Positions 43,272 through 53,778 of a stretch of 59,923 nucleotides of DNA are shown one piece after another. Origin of the DNA: Bacteroidetes bacterium HGW-Bacteroidetes-2 (lineage in GTDB: Bacteria > Bacteroidota > Bacteroidia > Flavobacteriales > Flavobacteriaceae). The stretch is taken from contig PHDJ01000015.1 in NCBI GenBank assembly GCA_002842575.1, forward strand, positions 1-59,923, given 5' to 3'. The first letter of the stretch is position 1. Each line of letters starts with the position of its first letter. A program made the translations under genes and the position numbers. Below the pieces are notes generated by a model, which worked only from the letters and a program-made list of their open reading frames with translations, did not search any database and had not been told where the DNA came from.

Positions 43272-43344
43272 ACCATAGCATAAGTAGGTTAAGTTTATGG
43301 TAAATTTGGGGCAAAAAAAGGGAAACAACTGTTTCCCCTTTTTT
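43272..43344 (+). ncRNA. Predicted small RNA, copy 2 of a twin pair
   Basis: Also 73 bases long, 213 bases downstream of copy 1. The core (43272-43312) differs from copy 1 at two positions (C to T just before ATGGT, G to A just after it), keeping the ACCAT/ATGGT stem. The terminator stem has different bases but the same shape. It ends 22 bases before the sodA stop on the other strand, so its terminator could also serve sodA. Confidence 0.7.
43313..43344. terminator. Terminator of small RNA copy 2, possibly shared with sodA
   Basis: GGGAAAC (43320-43326) pairs with GTTTCCC (43331-43337), loop AACT, extended by six A-T pairs after one mismatch. A T run closes it on the plus strand, and a matching run exists on the minus strand for sodA. 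Confidence 0.85.
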
Positions 43345-43366
43345 ATTAAAAATCTATTTAAAATTC

Positions 43367-43990
43367 TTATTCCTTTACTTCTTCTTTGCCTATTGCATAT
43401 CTGGAAGAAACCTCATCCCAATTAATTACATTAAAAAAAGCATTTATATAATCTGGTCTTCGGTTTTGGTAATTTAAATAATACGCATGTTCCCAAACAT
43501 CCAATCCCAAAATGGGTGTGCCCCCACAGCCTATTCCTGGCATTAATGGATTGTCCTGATTTGCTGACGAGCAGACCTCTATTTTACCCCCTTCATGAAC
43601 AACTAACCAAGCCCATCCAGAGCCAAATTGTGTGGCAGCTGCAGCGGTAAATTTTTCTTTAAAAGATTCAAAACTTCCAAAAGCTGAATCTATGGCGTTT
43701 GCTAATTTACCTGTTGGTTTTCCGCCGCCTTTAGGCGACATAATTTCCCAAAACAAGCTGTGGTTGTAAAACCCTCCACCATTGTTTCTAATTGGTTTAT
43801 TGTCTTTATCTAAATTGATTAATATGTTTTCTATACTCTTACCTTCCATATCTGTTCCTTCTATGGCTTTATTAAGGTTTGCCGTATATGCCGCATGGTG
43901 TTTTCCGTGATGGATTTCCATAGTTTTTGCATCGATATATGGCTCAAGTGCATTAAATGCATATTTAAGTTTTGGTAGTGTAAATGGCAT
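43367..43990 (-). CDS. sodA: Superoxide dismutase, Fe/Mn family (Mn-like)
   Basis: The enzyme removes superoxide. Metal ligands are in [17 protein letters not shown] and [18 protein letters not shown]. The glutamine in [10 protein letters not shown] fits the position typical of manganese enzymes. The length is 207 residues and no signal peptide is seen, so it is cytosolic. It is transcribed divergently from the AddA-like gene, and a small RNA terminator lies just past its stop. Confidence 0.96.
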   Translation of the reverse strand: MPFTLPKLKYAFNALEPYIDAKTMEIHHGKHHAAYTANLNKAIEGTDMEGKSIENILINLDKDNKPIRNNGGGFYNHSLFWEIMSPKGGGKPTGKLANAIDSAFGSFESFKEKFTAAAATQFGSGWAWLVVHEGGKIEVCSSANQDNPLMPGIGCGGTPILGLDVWEHAYYLNYQNRRPDYINAFFNVINWDEVSSRYAIGKEEVKE

Positions 43991-44153
43991 AATTTAAATT
44001 TTAAAGTTAATACTAGAAACCAAAGTTACAAATTCCTATTTTAAGTTTATGTTATAAATACCATAAAGAATTTATTTTTAAAATAGGCGCATTAAATTTC
44101 AAATTAAACACAAATAAACTTGAATGTTATTATATTAGTGCAAAAATATACCC

Positions 44154-47100
44154 TTGCAAGAAATCGCTTCATTTTCCATCTACAATGCCTCTGCCGGTTC
44201 AGGGAAAACCTTCACCCTAGTTAAAGCATACTTAAATACTTTACTGCTTTCCAATAAACCAGATTATTTTAAAACCATTTTAGCCATCACTTTTACAAAT
44301 AAGGCAGTTGGCGAAATGAAAGAGCGCATTATGTCTAATCTAAAAGATTTTTCAGAAGAAAACATTGTAGAAACTCCTTCTGATATGGCTAAGGCGGTTT
44401 CTCTTGAAACAGGGTTGCCAATTTTAGAGCTTCACAAAAGGGCTCAAAAAGCTATACAATATATCTTGCACAACTATGGCTCCTTTGATGTAGAAACTAT
44501 TGATCGCTTTAACCATCGACTTATACGTACTTTTGCAAAAGACTTAAAATTGTCAACTAATTTTGAAGTAGAGTTAGATGTTAACGCACTTTTAAATGAA
44601 GCCGTAGATCGAGTAATAAACCTTGCAGGAAAAGATCCTATTTTAACTTCGGTGATACTTGATTTTACTTTTGAAAAAGCAGATGAAGATAAAAGTTGGG
44701 ACATTACTTTTGATCTTAATGAAATAAGTAATCTGCTAAAAAATGAAAATGATTTGGTTCATGTTGAAAAAATCAGAAACAAAAGCATTTCTAATTTTTT
44801 AGAATTCAAGAAGACTGTTTTACACAAAATAAAAATTAATACTACCACTATTATTTCTGTAGCAAAAAAATTTATTGCTGAAATGGACCGAAATGGTTTG
44901 AGTTTTTCTGATTTCTCTGGAAACTATGTTGAAAGTTACATAAACAAACTTCTAAATAAGAATTTTAAAATGGAGTTTACTGCCATCTGGCAAATTTCTT
45001 TTGGCGAAAAACCACTTTACAGAGCAAAAGAAAAAAAAGAAATAATTACTGCTTTTGAAAATTGCACGCGCCAATTAACCTTGTTGTTTCTAGAGTCAAA
45101 AGATTTAGTGCTTCACTATCAATTTTTAAAAATGATTCAAAGCAACATCAACTCTTTATCTCTTTTAAATGCCATTTATAAAGAATTTAAAGCGTTGCAA
45201 GAAGAAAAAAACATCGTCCCTATTTCAGAATTTAATTCTCGAATTTATAATGAAATAAAAGAACAACCAGCACCATTTATATATGAAAGATTAGGCGATA
45301 GATATCGTCATTTTTTTATCGATGAATTTCAAGATACTTCTCTACTTCAGTGGCAAAATTTAGTGCCATTGATTGACAATTCACTTTCACAACAAGACCT
45401 AGAGGGTGAAACAGGAAGCCTTTTAATTGTAGGCGATGCAAAACAATCTATCTATAGATGGCGTGGGGGTTTTCCAGAACAGTTTATTGGTTTAAACAAT
45501 GAGGAAAATCCATTTGCAAACCAATCAAAAAACAAGCAAACCCTAGAAAAAAACTACAGAAGTTTTAATCAGATAATTACTTTTAACAATGATTTTTTTT
45601 GGTTTAGTTCAAATGCCTTACAGTCTGAAAACCACAAAGAGCTTTATAAAAAAGGCAATACCCAAGAAGTAAACATCAAAAATGGAGGCTATGTATCTAT
45701 ACAATTTATAGAAGCCGAAAACCAATCGGAAGCGATGGAGGTTTATCCCGAAAAGGTTTTACAAATCGTACAAATGCAGTTAAGTAAAGGATTTGAAGCA
45801 AAAGATATCTGCATACTAACCCGAAAAAAAATACAAGGCGTTGCCATTGGTGCCAAACTATCTGAAAATGGCATTTCTATTTTATCCTCAGAAGTGCTTC
45901 TACTTAATAATTCTACTCACATTCAGTTTTTAATTGGCCTTTTAGCTTTAATAAACAATTTTGAAGATAAGGCTTCAAAAGCTAAGGTTTTATACCTACT
46001 TCACTCCCACCTTGGTACAAATGAAGAAAAGCACACCTTTATAAACACCTTTTTTCAGGTTTCCCAAAAAGAATTTACAGAAAAATTAAAAAAATATGCG
46101 ATTCTTTTTGATTTTAATTTACTATCCTCCATGCCCCTTTATGACATCTGCGAGTACATTAGTGCTTCTTTCCACCTTACAGATAATGCTGCCGCCTACA
46201 TACAATGTTTTTTAGATGTTGTTTTAGAATTTTCTGCCCAAAAACAAGTAACCATTTCTTCCTTTTTAGAAAATTGGGAACAAAAAAAGAAATCCATCAG
46301 CATTGACGTTTCAGAAGGCATCAATGCAGTAAAGATAATGACCATCCATAAAGCAAAGGGATTAGAGTTTCCTGTAGTTATTTATCCTTTTGCAGACGAC
46401 GATCTTTTTGATGTAAAACGGAAAAAAATTTGGTTTCCGCTTCAGAAAGAAGAATTCAATGGGTTTTCAGAAATTTTAATTCCATTAAATAAAAATATTG
46501 AAAACTATGGTGAAGTAGGAAAAGCCCTCTTCAATGAACAAAAAGAACAAGCACAACTCGACACCATGAATGTCGTGTATGTAGCATTAACAAGAGCGGT
46601 AGAACAACTTTTTGTGCTTTCTATCAACTCTAAGAAAACCAAAAAAGAAAACATTGCCAGCCTATTTTATAGTTATATAAACCAAAGTGGTGATTATAAC
46701 GAAAAAAAAACGGAATTTACCTTTGGAAACCCTAACAAAAACGATTCGCCACCTAAGAAAAAAGAGGCAATAGAAAAGATACTTTTAAACCATCTTATAA
46801 GTTCAGATAAAAGTAAAAACAATATTTTTATAGCTACAAACTCTAGCTTGCTTTGGGATACTACTCAAGAAAAAGCCATAGAAAAAGGTAATTTGATGCA
46901 CTTAATATTATCTGAAATAAAATCGTATGCCGATGTGGATTCTGCAATTAAAAAATACACAGACAATGGTATCTTAAATATCCCACAAAGCATTCAGATA
47001 AATGAAACCATAAAACAACTCATTAATCATCCAAATTTAAAAGCCTATTTCAAACCAGAATGCAAAGCGGAATTAGAACGAGATATTTTTACAAAAGAAG

Positions 47101-47300
47101 GTGCTATTTTAAGGCCAGACCGATTGAATTTTTTGGATACAAATAAAGTCTCTTTAATAGATTATAAAACAGGGGCTTTTTCCATAAAACACAAAACCCA
47201 ATTGGCACACTATGAAAGTGCCTTACAAGAAATGGGTTTTATCGTTGAAGAAAAATTATTAGTTTATATGAATGAAAACATTGATGTTGTTAATGTCTAA
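44154..47300 (+). CDS. UvrD/AddA-like helicase-nuclease
   Basis: A 1048-residue protein with superfamily 1 helicase motifs: Walker A in NASAGSGKTFTLVKAYL (residues 10-18), FITNKA-type motif (AITFTNKAVGEMKERI), Walker B in FIDEFQDTSLLQW, GDAKQSIYRWRGG and MTIHKAKGLEFPVVI. The C-terminus has a PD-(D/E)xK nuclease motif (RPDRLNF, then LIDYKTGAF). It is most likely the AddA subunit of a double-strand break repair complex, with the AddB-like gene as partner 2.8 kb away. The start is TTG, because an in-frame stop (44136-44138) leaves no ATG upstream. Confidence 0.9.
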   Translation: MQEIASFSIYNASAGSGKTFTLVKAYLNTLLLSNKPDYFKTILAITFTNKAVGEMKERIMSNLKDFSEENIVETPSDMAKAVSLETGLPILELHKRAQKAIQYILHNYGSFDVETIDRFNHRLIRTFAKDLKLSTNFEVELDVNALLNEAVDRVINLAGKDPILTSVILDFTFEKADEDKSWDITFDLNEISNLLKNENDLVHVEKIRNKSISNFLEFKKTVLHKIKINTTTIISVAKKFIAEMDRNGLSFSDFSGNYVESYINKLLNKNFKMEFTAIWQISFGEKPLYRAKEKKEIITAFENCTRQLTLLFLESKDLVLHYQFLKMIQSNINSLSLLNAIYKEFKALQEEKNIVPISEFNSRIYNEIKEQPAPFIYERLGDRYRHFFIDEFQDTSLLQWQNLVPLIDNSLSQQDLEGETGSLLIVGDAKQSIYRWRGGFPEQFIGLNNEENPFANQSKNKQTLEKNYRSFNQIITFNNDFFWFSSNALQSENHKELYKKGNTQEVNIKNGGYVSIQFIEAENQSEAMEVYPEKVLQIVQMQLSKGFEAKDICILTRKKIQGVAIGAKLSENGISILSSEVLLLNNSTHIQFLIGLLALINNFEDKASKAKVLYLLHSHLGTNEEKHTFINTFFQVSQKEFTEKLKKYAILFDFNLLSSMPLYDICEYISASFHLTDNAAAYIQCFLDVVLEFSAQKQVTISSFLENWEQKKKSISIDVSEGINAVKIMTIHKAKGLEFPVVIYPFADDDLFDVKRKKIWFPLQKEEFNGFSEILIPLNKNIENYGEVGKALFNEQKEQAQLDTMNVVYVALTRAVEQLFVLSINSKKTKKENIASLFYSYINQSGDYNEKKTEFTFGNPNKNDSPPKKKEAIEKILLNHLISSDKSKNNIFIATNSSLLWDTTQEKAIEKGNLMHLILSEIKSYADVDSAIKKYTDNGILNIPQSIQINETIKQLINHPNLKAYFKPECKAELERDIFTKEGAILRPDRLNFLDTNKVSLIDYKTGAFSIKHKTQLAHYESALQEMGFIVEEKLLVYMNENIDVVNV

Positions 47301-47340
47301 AATGCTTTCAAAATTAAATATCTTTGTAAAAATTTAAACA

Positions 47341-48540
47341 ATGTACGGTAAAATAAAACAACACCTAGAAAAGGAATTAGAAGAAATAAAAAATAATGGC
47401 CTTTACAAAAAAGAACGAATTATAACCTCCCCACAGGATGCCGTTATAAAAATCTCCACCGGCGAGGAAGTAATCAATTTTTGCGCTAATAATTATTTAG
47501 GACTTTCTTCAAACAAAGAAGTAATACAAGCCGCTAAAGATGCCATGGATACCCACGGTTTTGGCATGTCCTCTGTTCGATTCATTTGTGGCACCCAAGA
47601 TATTCACAAAAAATTAGAGCAAAAAATAACCGCTTTTTACCATACCGAAGACACCATATTATATGCTGCGGCATTTGATGCAAATGGAGGAGTCTTTGAA
47701 CCTTTATTGGGTGAAGAAGATGCCATTATTTCTGACTCATTAAACCACGCCTCTATTATAGATGGAGTTAGACTTTCAAAAGCTTCTAGATATCGTTATG
47801 AGAACAACAACATGGCAGATTTAGAAATTCAATTAAAAAAAGCCCATGAAAGTGGCACACGACACAAGCTTATAGTTACCGACGGAGTGTTTTCAATGGA
47901 CGGAATCGTTGCTTCTTTAGATAAAATTTGTGATTTAGCAGATAAATATGACGCAATGGTTATGATAGATGAATGCCATGCCGCAGGCTTTATTGGAAAA
48001 ACAGGACGAGGAACTCTAGAAGAAAAAGGGGTTATGGGACGAATCGATATTATTACAGGAACATTAGGAAAAGCTCTTGGCGGCGCAATGGGAGGATATA
48101 CCACCGGAAAAAAAGAAATTATTGAATTATTACGCCAACGTTCAAGACCTTATTTGTTTTCTAACTCATTAGCACCAGCCATTGTGGGAGCTTCCATAAA
48201 AGTATTTGAACTGCTTGAAAACGACACGTCACTTAGAGATAAACTAGCAGAAAACACCACATATTTTAAAAAGGGGATGAGAGAAGCGGGATTTGATATA
48301 ATAGATGGCGATTCAGCAATTGTACCTGTAATGCTTTATGACGCTCAATTATCTCAAACGATGGCAGATAAATTATTAGAAGAAGGTATTTATGTTATAG
48401 GCTTCTTTTTCCCAGTTGTGCCTAAAGATAAAGCACGAATCAGAGTTCAGCTATCTGCAGCCCACTCTAAAGAACACTTGGACAAAGCATTAATTGCTTT
48501 TAAAAAAATTGGGAAAGAGCTTGGAATAATAGGCAAATAA
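47341..48540 (+). CDS. kbl: Glycine C-acetyltransferase
   Basis: This PLP enzyme (2-amino-3-ketobutyrate CoA ligase) cleaves 2-amino-3-ketobutyrate to glycine and acetyl-CoA in threonine breakdown. Features are [42 protein letters not shown] and the PLP Lys in [15 protein letters not shown]. The length of 399 residues fits. A TATCTTTG box at 47319-47326 suggests its own promoter. Threonine dehydrogenase (tdh) is not in the window. Confidence 0.96.
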   Translation: MYGKIKQHLEKELEEIKNNGLYKKERIITSPQDAVIKISTGEEVINFCANNYLGLSSNKEVIQAAKDAMDTHGFGMSSVRFICGTQDIHKKLEQKITAFYHTEDTILYAAAFDANGGVFEPLLGEEDAIISDSLNHASIIDGVRLSKASRYRYENNNMADLEIQLKKAHESGTRHKLIVTDGVFSMDGIVASLDKICDLADKYDAMVMIDECHAAGFIGKTGRGTLEEKGVMGRIDIITGTLGKALGGAMGGYTTGKKEIIELLRQRSRPYLFSNSLAPAIVGASIKVFELLENDTSLRDKLAENTTYFKKGMREAGFDIIDGDSAIVPVMLYDAQLSQTMADKLLEEGIYVIGFFFPVVPKDKARIRVQLSAAHSKEHLDKALIAFKKIGKELGIIGK

Positions 48541-48593
48541 AATCTAGTGTAAGCATTATTACTGCATTTTTTTAAAAATTTAGTAGATTTGGT

Positions 48594-48624
48594 TTTGTTA
48601 ATAAATTTTAACAACTTACTTTTG
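48594..48624 (+). promoter_or_regulatory. Predicted promoter of the OmpA-family gene
   Basis: TTTG (48594-48597), 19 bases, then TACTTTTG (48617-48624) is a full match to the Bacteroidota promoter pattern. Transcription would start near 48630, 28 bases before the ATG at 48658, which rules out the upstream in-frame start at 48589. Confidence 0.75.
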
Positions 48625-48657
48625 CTCCAATTAACACTTAAAATTAAATTATTAAAT

Positions 48658-50064
48658 ATGAAACATCTTAGCAGATTTTTAGTTGCAGGTATGCTTTTCT
48701 TCGGAATTAGCAACGCTGTAGCGCAAGACGAAAATAACCCGTGGGCCTTTGAAATAGGCATGAACGCGGTGGACGTTTTTCCTGTGGGTACCGATAATGA
48801 CGGTAGAATACCAGGAGCATTAAGAGGAGACGTCTTCGATGAATTCTTTAATGCAAACGATCATTGGAACATCTTACCTTCTGTTTCAAGACTAACTGTT
48901 TCCAGATATATAGGAAGTGGTTTTGTTTTTACTGCTGCTGGTTCTATAAATAGAATCAAAAAACTTGGTGACGTTAACGTAAGAGATTTAGGTTTAGGTC
49001 TTCAAGATGATTTTACCTATTATGCTGCAGACGGTGAAATTAAATACAGCTTCAAAAATGCACTTAACAGTAAAATTTTAGACCCATATTTAGGTATTGG
49101 TGGAGGTTATACTTGGGTAGATGAAATTGGTTTTGGAACCGCAAATGGTTTAGCTGGTTTGAAAATTTGGTTTACTGAAACCATTGCTTTAAACCTACAA
49201 TCAACCTATAAACACGCTTTTGAAAAAGATTTTGGTATCAAACATTTCCAACACTCCGCTGGTATTGTCTTCCAATTTGGAGGAAAAGATACAGATGGTG
49301 ATGGTATTTATGACAAAGATGATGAATGTCCTACTGTTGCTGGATTAGCTGAATTTAACGGCTGTCCTGATACTGATGGTGATGGTATTCCTGATCATTT
49401 AGATGAATGTCCTTACGAAGCAGGTTTAGCTGAATTTAACGGCTGTCCTGATACCGATGGTGATGGTATTCCAGATAAAGATGACGAATGTCCTACTGTT
49501 GCTGGTCTTAAAACTTTAAAAGGTTGTCCAGATTCTGACGGTGATGGTATTGCTGATCATTTAGATGGTTGTCCTAATGAAGCTGGTCCTAAAGCTAACA
49601 ATGGTTGCCCTTGGCCTGATAGAGATGGCGATGGCGTTTTAGATAAAGATGATCAATGTCCAGACGTTCCTGGTACTGTTGCTAACAATGGTTGCCCTGA
49701 AGTAACTACTGAAGTTATCAAAAAACTAAACGAATTTTCTAAAACTATTTTGTTTGATTTAGGTAAATCTACCATTCGTCCAGAATCTTATGCTGCTCTT
49801 CAAAGCATTGCTAATGTGATGAATGAATATCCTTCCAGTAAATTCCATATTGAAGGACATACCGATAGCTCTGGTAGCAAAAAACTTAATGAAAAACTTT
49901 CTAAAGAAAGAGCTGCTTCTGTAATGAATTACTTAACCACAATAGGTTTATCTTCAAACAGATTAACTTCTGAAGGTTATTCTTTTGACAGACCAATTGC
50001 TACTAACGCAACTGCTGCCGGAAGACAACAAAACAGACGTGTGGAAATTTCTTTACAAAAATAA
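48658..50064 (+). CDS. OmpA family outer-membrane protein with TSP3 repeats
   Basis: The protein has a signal peptide (ends NAVAQ), an N-terminal beta-barrel of about 190 residues, a calcium-binding thrombospondin type-3 repeat region (about residues 215-345; units like [15 protein letters not shown]), and a C-terminal OmpA peptidoglycan-binding domain ([18 protein letters not shown], then [20 protein letters not shown]). It anchors the outer membrane to the wall. The promoter and strong terminator make it a single transcription unit, and codon use suggests high expression. Confidence 0.95.
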   Translation: MKHLSRFLVAGMLFFGISNAVAQDENNPWAFEIGMNAVDVFPVGTDNDGRIPGALRGDVFDEFFNANDHWNILPSVSRLTVSRYIGSGFVFTAAGSINRIKKLGDVNVRDLGLGLQDDFTYYAADGEIKYSFKNALNSKILDPYLGIGGGYTWVDEIGFGTANGLAGLKIWFTETIALNLQSTYKHAFEKDFGIKHFQHSAGIVFQFGGKDTDGDGIYDKDDECPTVAGLAEFNGCPDTDGDGIPDHLDECPYEAGLAEFNGCPDTDGDGIPDKDDECPTVAGLKTLKGCPDSDGDGIADHLDGCPNEAGPKANNGCPWPDRDGDGVLDKDDQCPDVPGTVANNGCPEVTTEVIKKLNEFSKTILFDLGKSTIRPESYAALQSIANVMNEYPSSKFHIEGHTDSSGSKKLNEKLSKERAASVMNYLTTIGLSSNRLTSEGYSFDRPIATNATAAGRQQNRRVEISLQK

Positions 50065-50093
50065 GATTTAAAAACACCTCTTAAATAAATAGC

Positions 50094-50121
50094 AAACGCC
50101 TCTGAAAATTCAGAGGCGTTT
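50094..50121 (+). terminator. Strong terminator after the OmpA-family gene
   Basis: AAACGCCTCTGAA (50094-50106) and TTCAGAGGCGTTT (50109-50121) form a perfect 13-bp stem with a two-base centre, followed by CTTATTTTT. It lies 30 bases after the ompA stop and ends 14 bases before the next ATG. Confidence 0.92.
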
Positions 50122-50135
50122 CTTATTTTTATCGA

Positions 50136-52871
50136 ATGACAACTTATATAACTGAAATTGTATCGGAATTACTTAATAACAAAACAAACCTTTCCTGCTC
50201 CATCTTTATTCTTCCTAGTAAAAGAGCAGGCGCATTTCTAAGGAAAGAAATTGTAAAACAAAATACACAAAACATATTTTCTCCTGAAATACTAAGTATA
50301 GAAGAGTTTATTGAAAATATTTCTGACCTTAAAATAGGAGACCCCATACTTCTTTTATTTGAGCTTTTTGAATGCTACCTTGAAACCAATCCTTCTGAAC
50401 AAAAAGAAAGCTTTGAATATTTTTCTTCTTGGGCAAATGTTTTACTTGACGATTTTAATGAAGTAGATAGAAATCTAATTGATCATTCTTCCTTTTTTCA
50501 CTATTTAAAAAGCATTAAAGATATAGATCATTGGTATTTGAATTCTGAAAAAACAGAACTCATAGAAAACTATATCACCTTTTGGAATACCCTGCCAGAA
50601 TTATATCTTGCCTTTACCCAAAAATTAACAAAATCAGGAATCGCTCACCAAGGTCTCGTCTATAGAGAAGCCGCTAACAATATAGAGCATTATCTAAAAG
50701 CAAGCCAGGACAGAAAACACATTTTCGTGGGGTTTAATGCGCTAAACAATGCCGAACAACAAATAATAAAGGAACTTTTAGAAAACGGAAATGCCGAAGT
50801 CTTTTGGGATTGTGACGCCTATTTTATGCAACAAGAAGACCATAGTGCTTCTTTATTTCTCAAATCCTTTAAAAAACAATGGAAATATTATAAAACCAAT
50901 GAATTTAAACATATTTCAAAAAACTATGAAACACCAAAGGAAATAAACATCATTGGCTGTTCAAAAAACGTAGGACAAACAAAGTATGTTGGTGAATTAC
51001 TTAAAACCCTTTCCTTTGATGAATTAGAAAATACCGCCCTAGTACTCGCTGACGAAAAACTATTATTGCCCATCCTGAATTCCTTACCTGAAAATGTTCA
51101 AAACGTAAACATAACCATGGGGCTTCCGCTTAAAGAAATGCCCACATTGTATTTTTTTGAAGACCTACTACATCTTCATCTAGATGCCAATGATAGTTAT
51201 TATTACAAAGATGTATTTAAAGTTTTTAACCATTCCTTAGGAAAAACTATGCTTCCTAAAACATCTTTTTACCTAATTAAAAAAATTAACGAAAAAAACC
51301 TAACACAAATTAGCTTTAAGCAAATTTTAGAAGCAACTCATGAAGAAGAGAAAGCAGCCATTACTTTTATCTTTGAACCTCAGCACAATGATGTTTCTAA
51401 AAACATTAAAAACGCAAAACATTTATTAGTACTCTTAAAAGAAAAAAGTGAGGTTAAAAAAGACCCTATTCTTTTAGAAACCCTTTATAAAATTCATGAA
51501 ATATGGAATAAATTAGACACCCTAAATCAAAAGTACAAACACATTAATACCACTAAAGCCCTTTTTCAAATTTTTAAAGAACTTACAGCAACCATTACTC
51601 TAGATTTCAAAGGTGAACCCTATAAAGGACTGCAAATTTTAGGAATACTAGAAACAAGGGGGTTGGATTTTAAAAATATAATCCTTGTTTCTGTAAATGA
51701 AGGCATTTTACCTGCAGGAAAAAGCAATCGCTCTTTTATCACTTACGATTTAAAAACCCAATATAAACTCCCAACTCACAGAGAAAAAGATGCCATTTAT
51801 ACCTATCATTTTTATCGCTTACTGCATAGGGCTTCAAAAATTCATTTACTGTACAACAACCACACAACAGGGATTCAGATAGGAGAAAAAAGTAGATTTC
51901 TTTTACAAATTCAACAAGAAAGTCCAAAAAACCATGTCCTTATTGAAAAGATTGTTACACCAGAAATTATCATAAATTCCATTTCTCTAAAACAAATAAA
52001 TAAAACTCCTGAGATACTAGAAATAATTAAAAACATGGCCGATAAAGGATTTTCCCCATCCTCTTTAACCACCTACATCAGAAATCCAATGGATTTTTAT
52101 ACCCAATATATTTTAAAAATTAAAGAAGTAGCGGAAGTAGAGGAAACCGTTGCAGCAAATACATTAGGAACAATTGTCCACGATACTTTACAAAACCTTT
52201 TCGAGCCATACCTAAACAAAATTCTTACCTCAGAAATACTATCCAAACTACAAAGTATAGCCAATGCAGAGGTATCCAAACAATTTTCTGCCACTTATAA
52301 AGAAGGAAATGTTTTTTTTGGTAAAAATCTTATCCTATTTGAAATGGCAAAACGTTATGTGCAGTATTTTTTAATAGAAGAATTAAAATTGGTGAAGGCA
52401 GGAAATGAGATTATTATTAAACAAATAGAAGAAAAACTCCATGCCAATATTGATTTTCCAGAATTAGATTTTCCAGTAAAAATTCAAGGAAAAGTGGATC
52501 GAATAGACACCCTAAATGGTGCGTTACGAATTATTGACTACAAAACCGGTAAAGTTGAACAAAAAGATGTAAACCTAACCGATTGGGAAGATTTAACCAC
52601 AGATTATAAATACAGCAAGAGTTTTCAAGTGTTAGCTTACGCATTAATGACAAACGCCAATTCTCCCATTCAAAATGCGCAAGCGGGAATAATCTCCTTT
52701 AAGAATTTAAAAAGTGGGTTCTTACCTTTTACCTTAAAAGACGGAAAAAACGCTAGTATTCATCAGGAAACATTAGATAATTTTACCTTACAATTAAAAA
52801 AATTAATCTTAGAAATTTGTAATATGAATATTCCATTCATCGAAAAAGAAATAGACAACAATGCATATTAA
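50136..52871 (+). CDS. AddB-like PD-(D/E)xK nuclease family protein
   Basis: A 911-residue protein with an inactive helicase-like N-terminal part (IFILPSKRAGAFLRKEIV) and a C-terminal nuclease domain (VHDTLQNLF, then GKVDRIDTLNGALRIIDYKTGKV). The usual cysteines of a Fe-S cluster in AddB are not evident around the nuclease domain. It is likely the partner of the AddA-like protein. The alpha/beta hydrolase gene begins inside its last codons, an overlap of 11 bases. The gene starts right after a strong terminator, so it needs a promoter within or just past the terminator, or read-through. Confidence 0.85.
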   Translation: MTTYITEIVSELLNNKTNLSCSIFILPSKRAGAFLRKEIVKQNTQNIFSPEILSIEEFIENISDLKIGDPILLLFELFECYLETNPSEQKESFEYFSSWANVLLDDFNEVDRNLIDHSSFFHYLKSIKDIDHWYLNSEKTELIENYITFWNTLPELYLAFTQKLTKSGIAHQGLVYREAANNIEHYLKASQDRKHIFVGFNALNNAEQQIIKELLENGNAEVFWDCDAYFMQQEDHSASLFLKSFKKQWKYYKTNEFKHISKNYETPKEINIIGCSKNVGQTKYVGELLKTLSFDELENTALVLADEKLLLPILNSLPENVQNVNITMGLPLKEMPTLYFFEDLLHLHLDANDSYYYKDVFKVFNHSLGKTMLPKTSFYLIKKINEKNLTQISFKQILEATHEEEKAAITFIFEPQHNDVSKNIKNAKHLLVLLKEKSEVKKDPILLETLYKIHEIWNKLDTLNQKYKHINTTKALFQIFKELTATITLDFKGEPYKGLQILGILETRGLDFKNIILVSVNEGILPAGKSNRSFITYDLKTQYKLPTHREKDAIYTYHFYRLLHRASKIHLLYNNHTTGIQIGEKSRFLLQIQQESPKNHVLIEKIVTPEIIINSISLKQINKTPEILEIIKNMADKGFSPSSLTTYIRNPMDFYTQYILKIKEVAEVEETVAANTLGTIVHDTLQNLFEPYLNKILTSEILSKLQSIANAEVSKQFSATYKEGNVFFGKNLILFEMAKRYVQYFLIEELKLVKAGNEIIIKQIEEKLHANIDFPELDFPVKIQGKVDRIDTLNGALRIIDYKTGKVEQKDVNLTDWEDLTTDYKYSKSFQVLAYALMTNANSPIQNAQAGIISFKNLKSGFLPFTLKDGKNASIHQETLDNFTLQLKKLILEICNMNIPFIEKEIDNNAY

Positions 52872-53739
52872 AACACAAAAAAACCTGGTAATAAAAAGAA
52901 CAAACAACAAACCCATAGTGCTAGATATCTATGCTTTGGATAACAATCAAAAAAAACCCTTAGTCATTTATTGTCACGGTTACAAAGGCTTTAAAGATTG
53001 GGGGGCAAATAATCTTATTGCACATCAATTTGCTCTAAATGGTATTGTATTTTTAAAATTCAATTTCTCTCATAACGGGGGAACCACTGAACAGCCTATT
53101 GATTTTCCAGATTTAGACGCCTTTGCAAACAATACCTTCAGTAAAGAATTAGACGATATAGATACGGTATTAAACTGGGTTTTTTCAGAAAAAAAGTTTG
53201 TTGATGTCATTAACATAAACAATATAACCATCATTGGGCATAGTAGAGGTGCAGGTATATCTATTATTAAAGCAGAAGAAGACGCAAGAATACAAAAAGT
53301 AGTATCCTGGGCAGGGGTTTCTGATTTTGAATCCCGTTTTCCGGCAGGAGAAACCTTATTACAATGGAAAAAAGATGGAGTTACCTATATAGAAAATAGC
53401 CGAACAAAACAACAAATGCCATTGTCCTATCAATTATATGAAGATTTAATCAAAAATCGGGAACGATTAAACATACAACGCGCCGCTAAAAAACTAAACA
53501 AACCACACCTAATAGTTCACGGCTCGTTAGACCCAACGGTTTCCATAACGGAAGCACAGCAGTTACATTCTTGGAGCAAAAAAAGTAAATTAGAAATTAT
53601 GGAAGGCAGTAATCATGTTTTTCATGCATTACACCCGTGGACAGAACAGAATATGCCGACAGATTTAGAAAAAGTTGTTCAAAAAACAATCACATTCATA
53701 GGTTCTAATAAATTAGAAACAGAATTTTTTTCACATTAA
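52861..53739 (+). CDS. Alpha/beta hydrolase
   Basis: An alpha/beta hydrolase fold of 292 residues. The nucleophile Ser lies in IIGHSRGAG, the acid in VHGSLDPTVS and the His in SNHVFHALHPW, all in the expected order. The oxyanion region is YCHGYKGFKDWG. No signal peptide is seen. The substrate is unknown; similar proteins are annotated as esterases or prolyl-oligopeptidase-like hydrolases. It overlaps the end of the AddB-like gene, so co-translation is likely. Confidence 0.9.
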   Translation: MHIKTQKNLVIKRTNNKPIVLDIYALDNNQKKPLVIYCHGYKGFKDWGANNLIAHQFALNGIVFLKFNFSHNGGTTEQPIDFPDLDAFANNTFSKELDDIDTVLNWVFSEKKFVDVININNITIIGHSRGAGISIIKAEEDARIQKVVSWAGVSDFESRFPAGETLLQWKKDGVTYIENSRTKQQMPLSYQLYEDLIKNRERLNIQRAAKKLNKPHLIVHGSLDPTVSITEAQQLHSWSKKSKLEIMEGSNHVFHALHPWTEQNMPTDLEKVVQKTITFIGSNKLETEFFSH

Positions 53740-53778
53740 TAAAATATTGAACAAATTTATTTGTCCTTTTATACAAAA

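Noticed and set aside
43084-43344. Small frames starting at the ATG inside the small RNA elements (MVDLGQKK / MVNLGQKK)
   Set aside because: They run through the terminator stem and differ after eight residues; conservation follows RNA structure and not codons.
49290-49700. Repeated DNA in the OmpA-family gene as a repeat array or mobile element
   Set aside because: The repeats are codon-phased TSP3 calcium-binding units of the protein.
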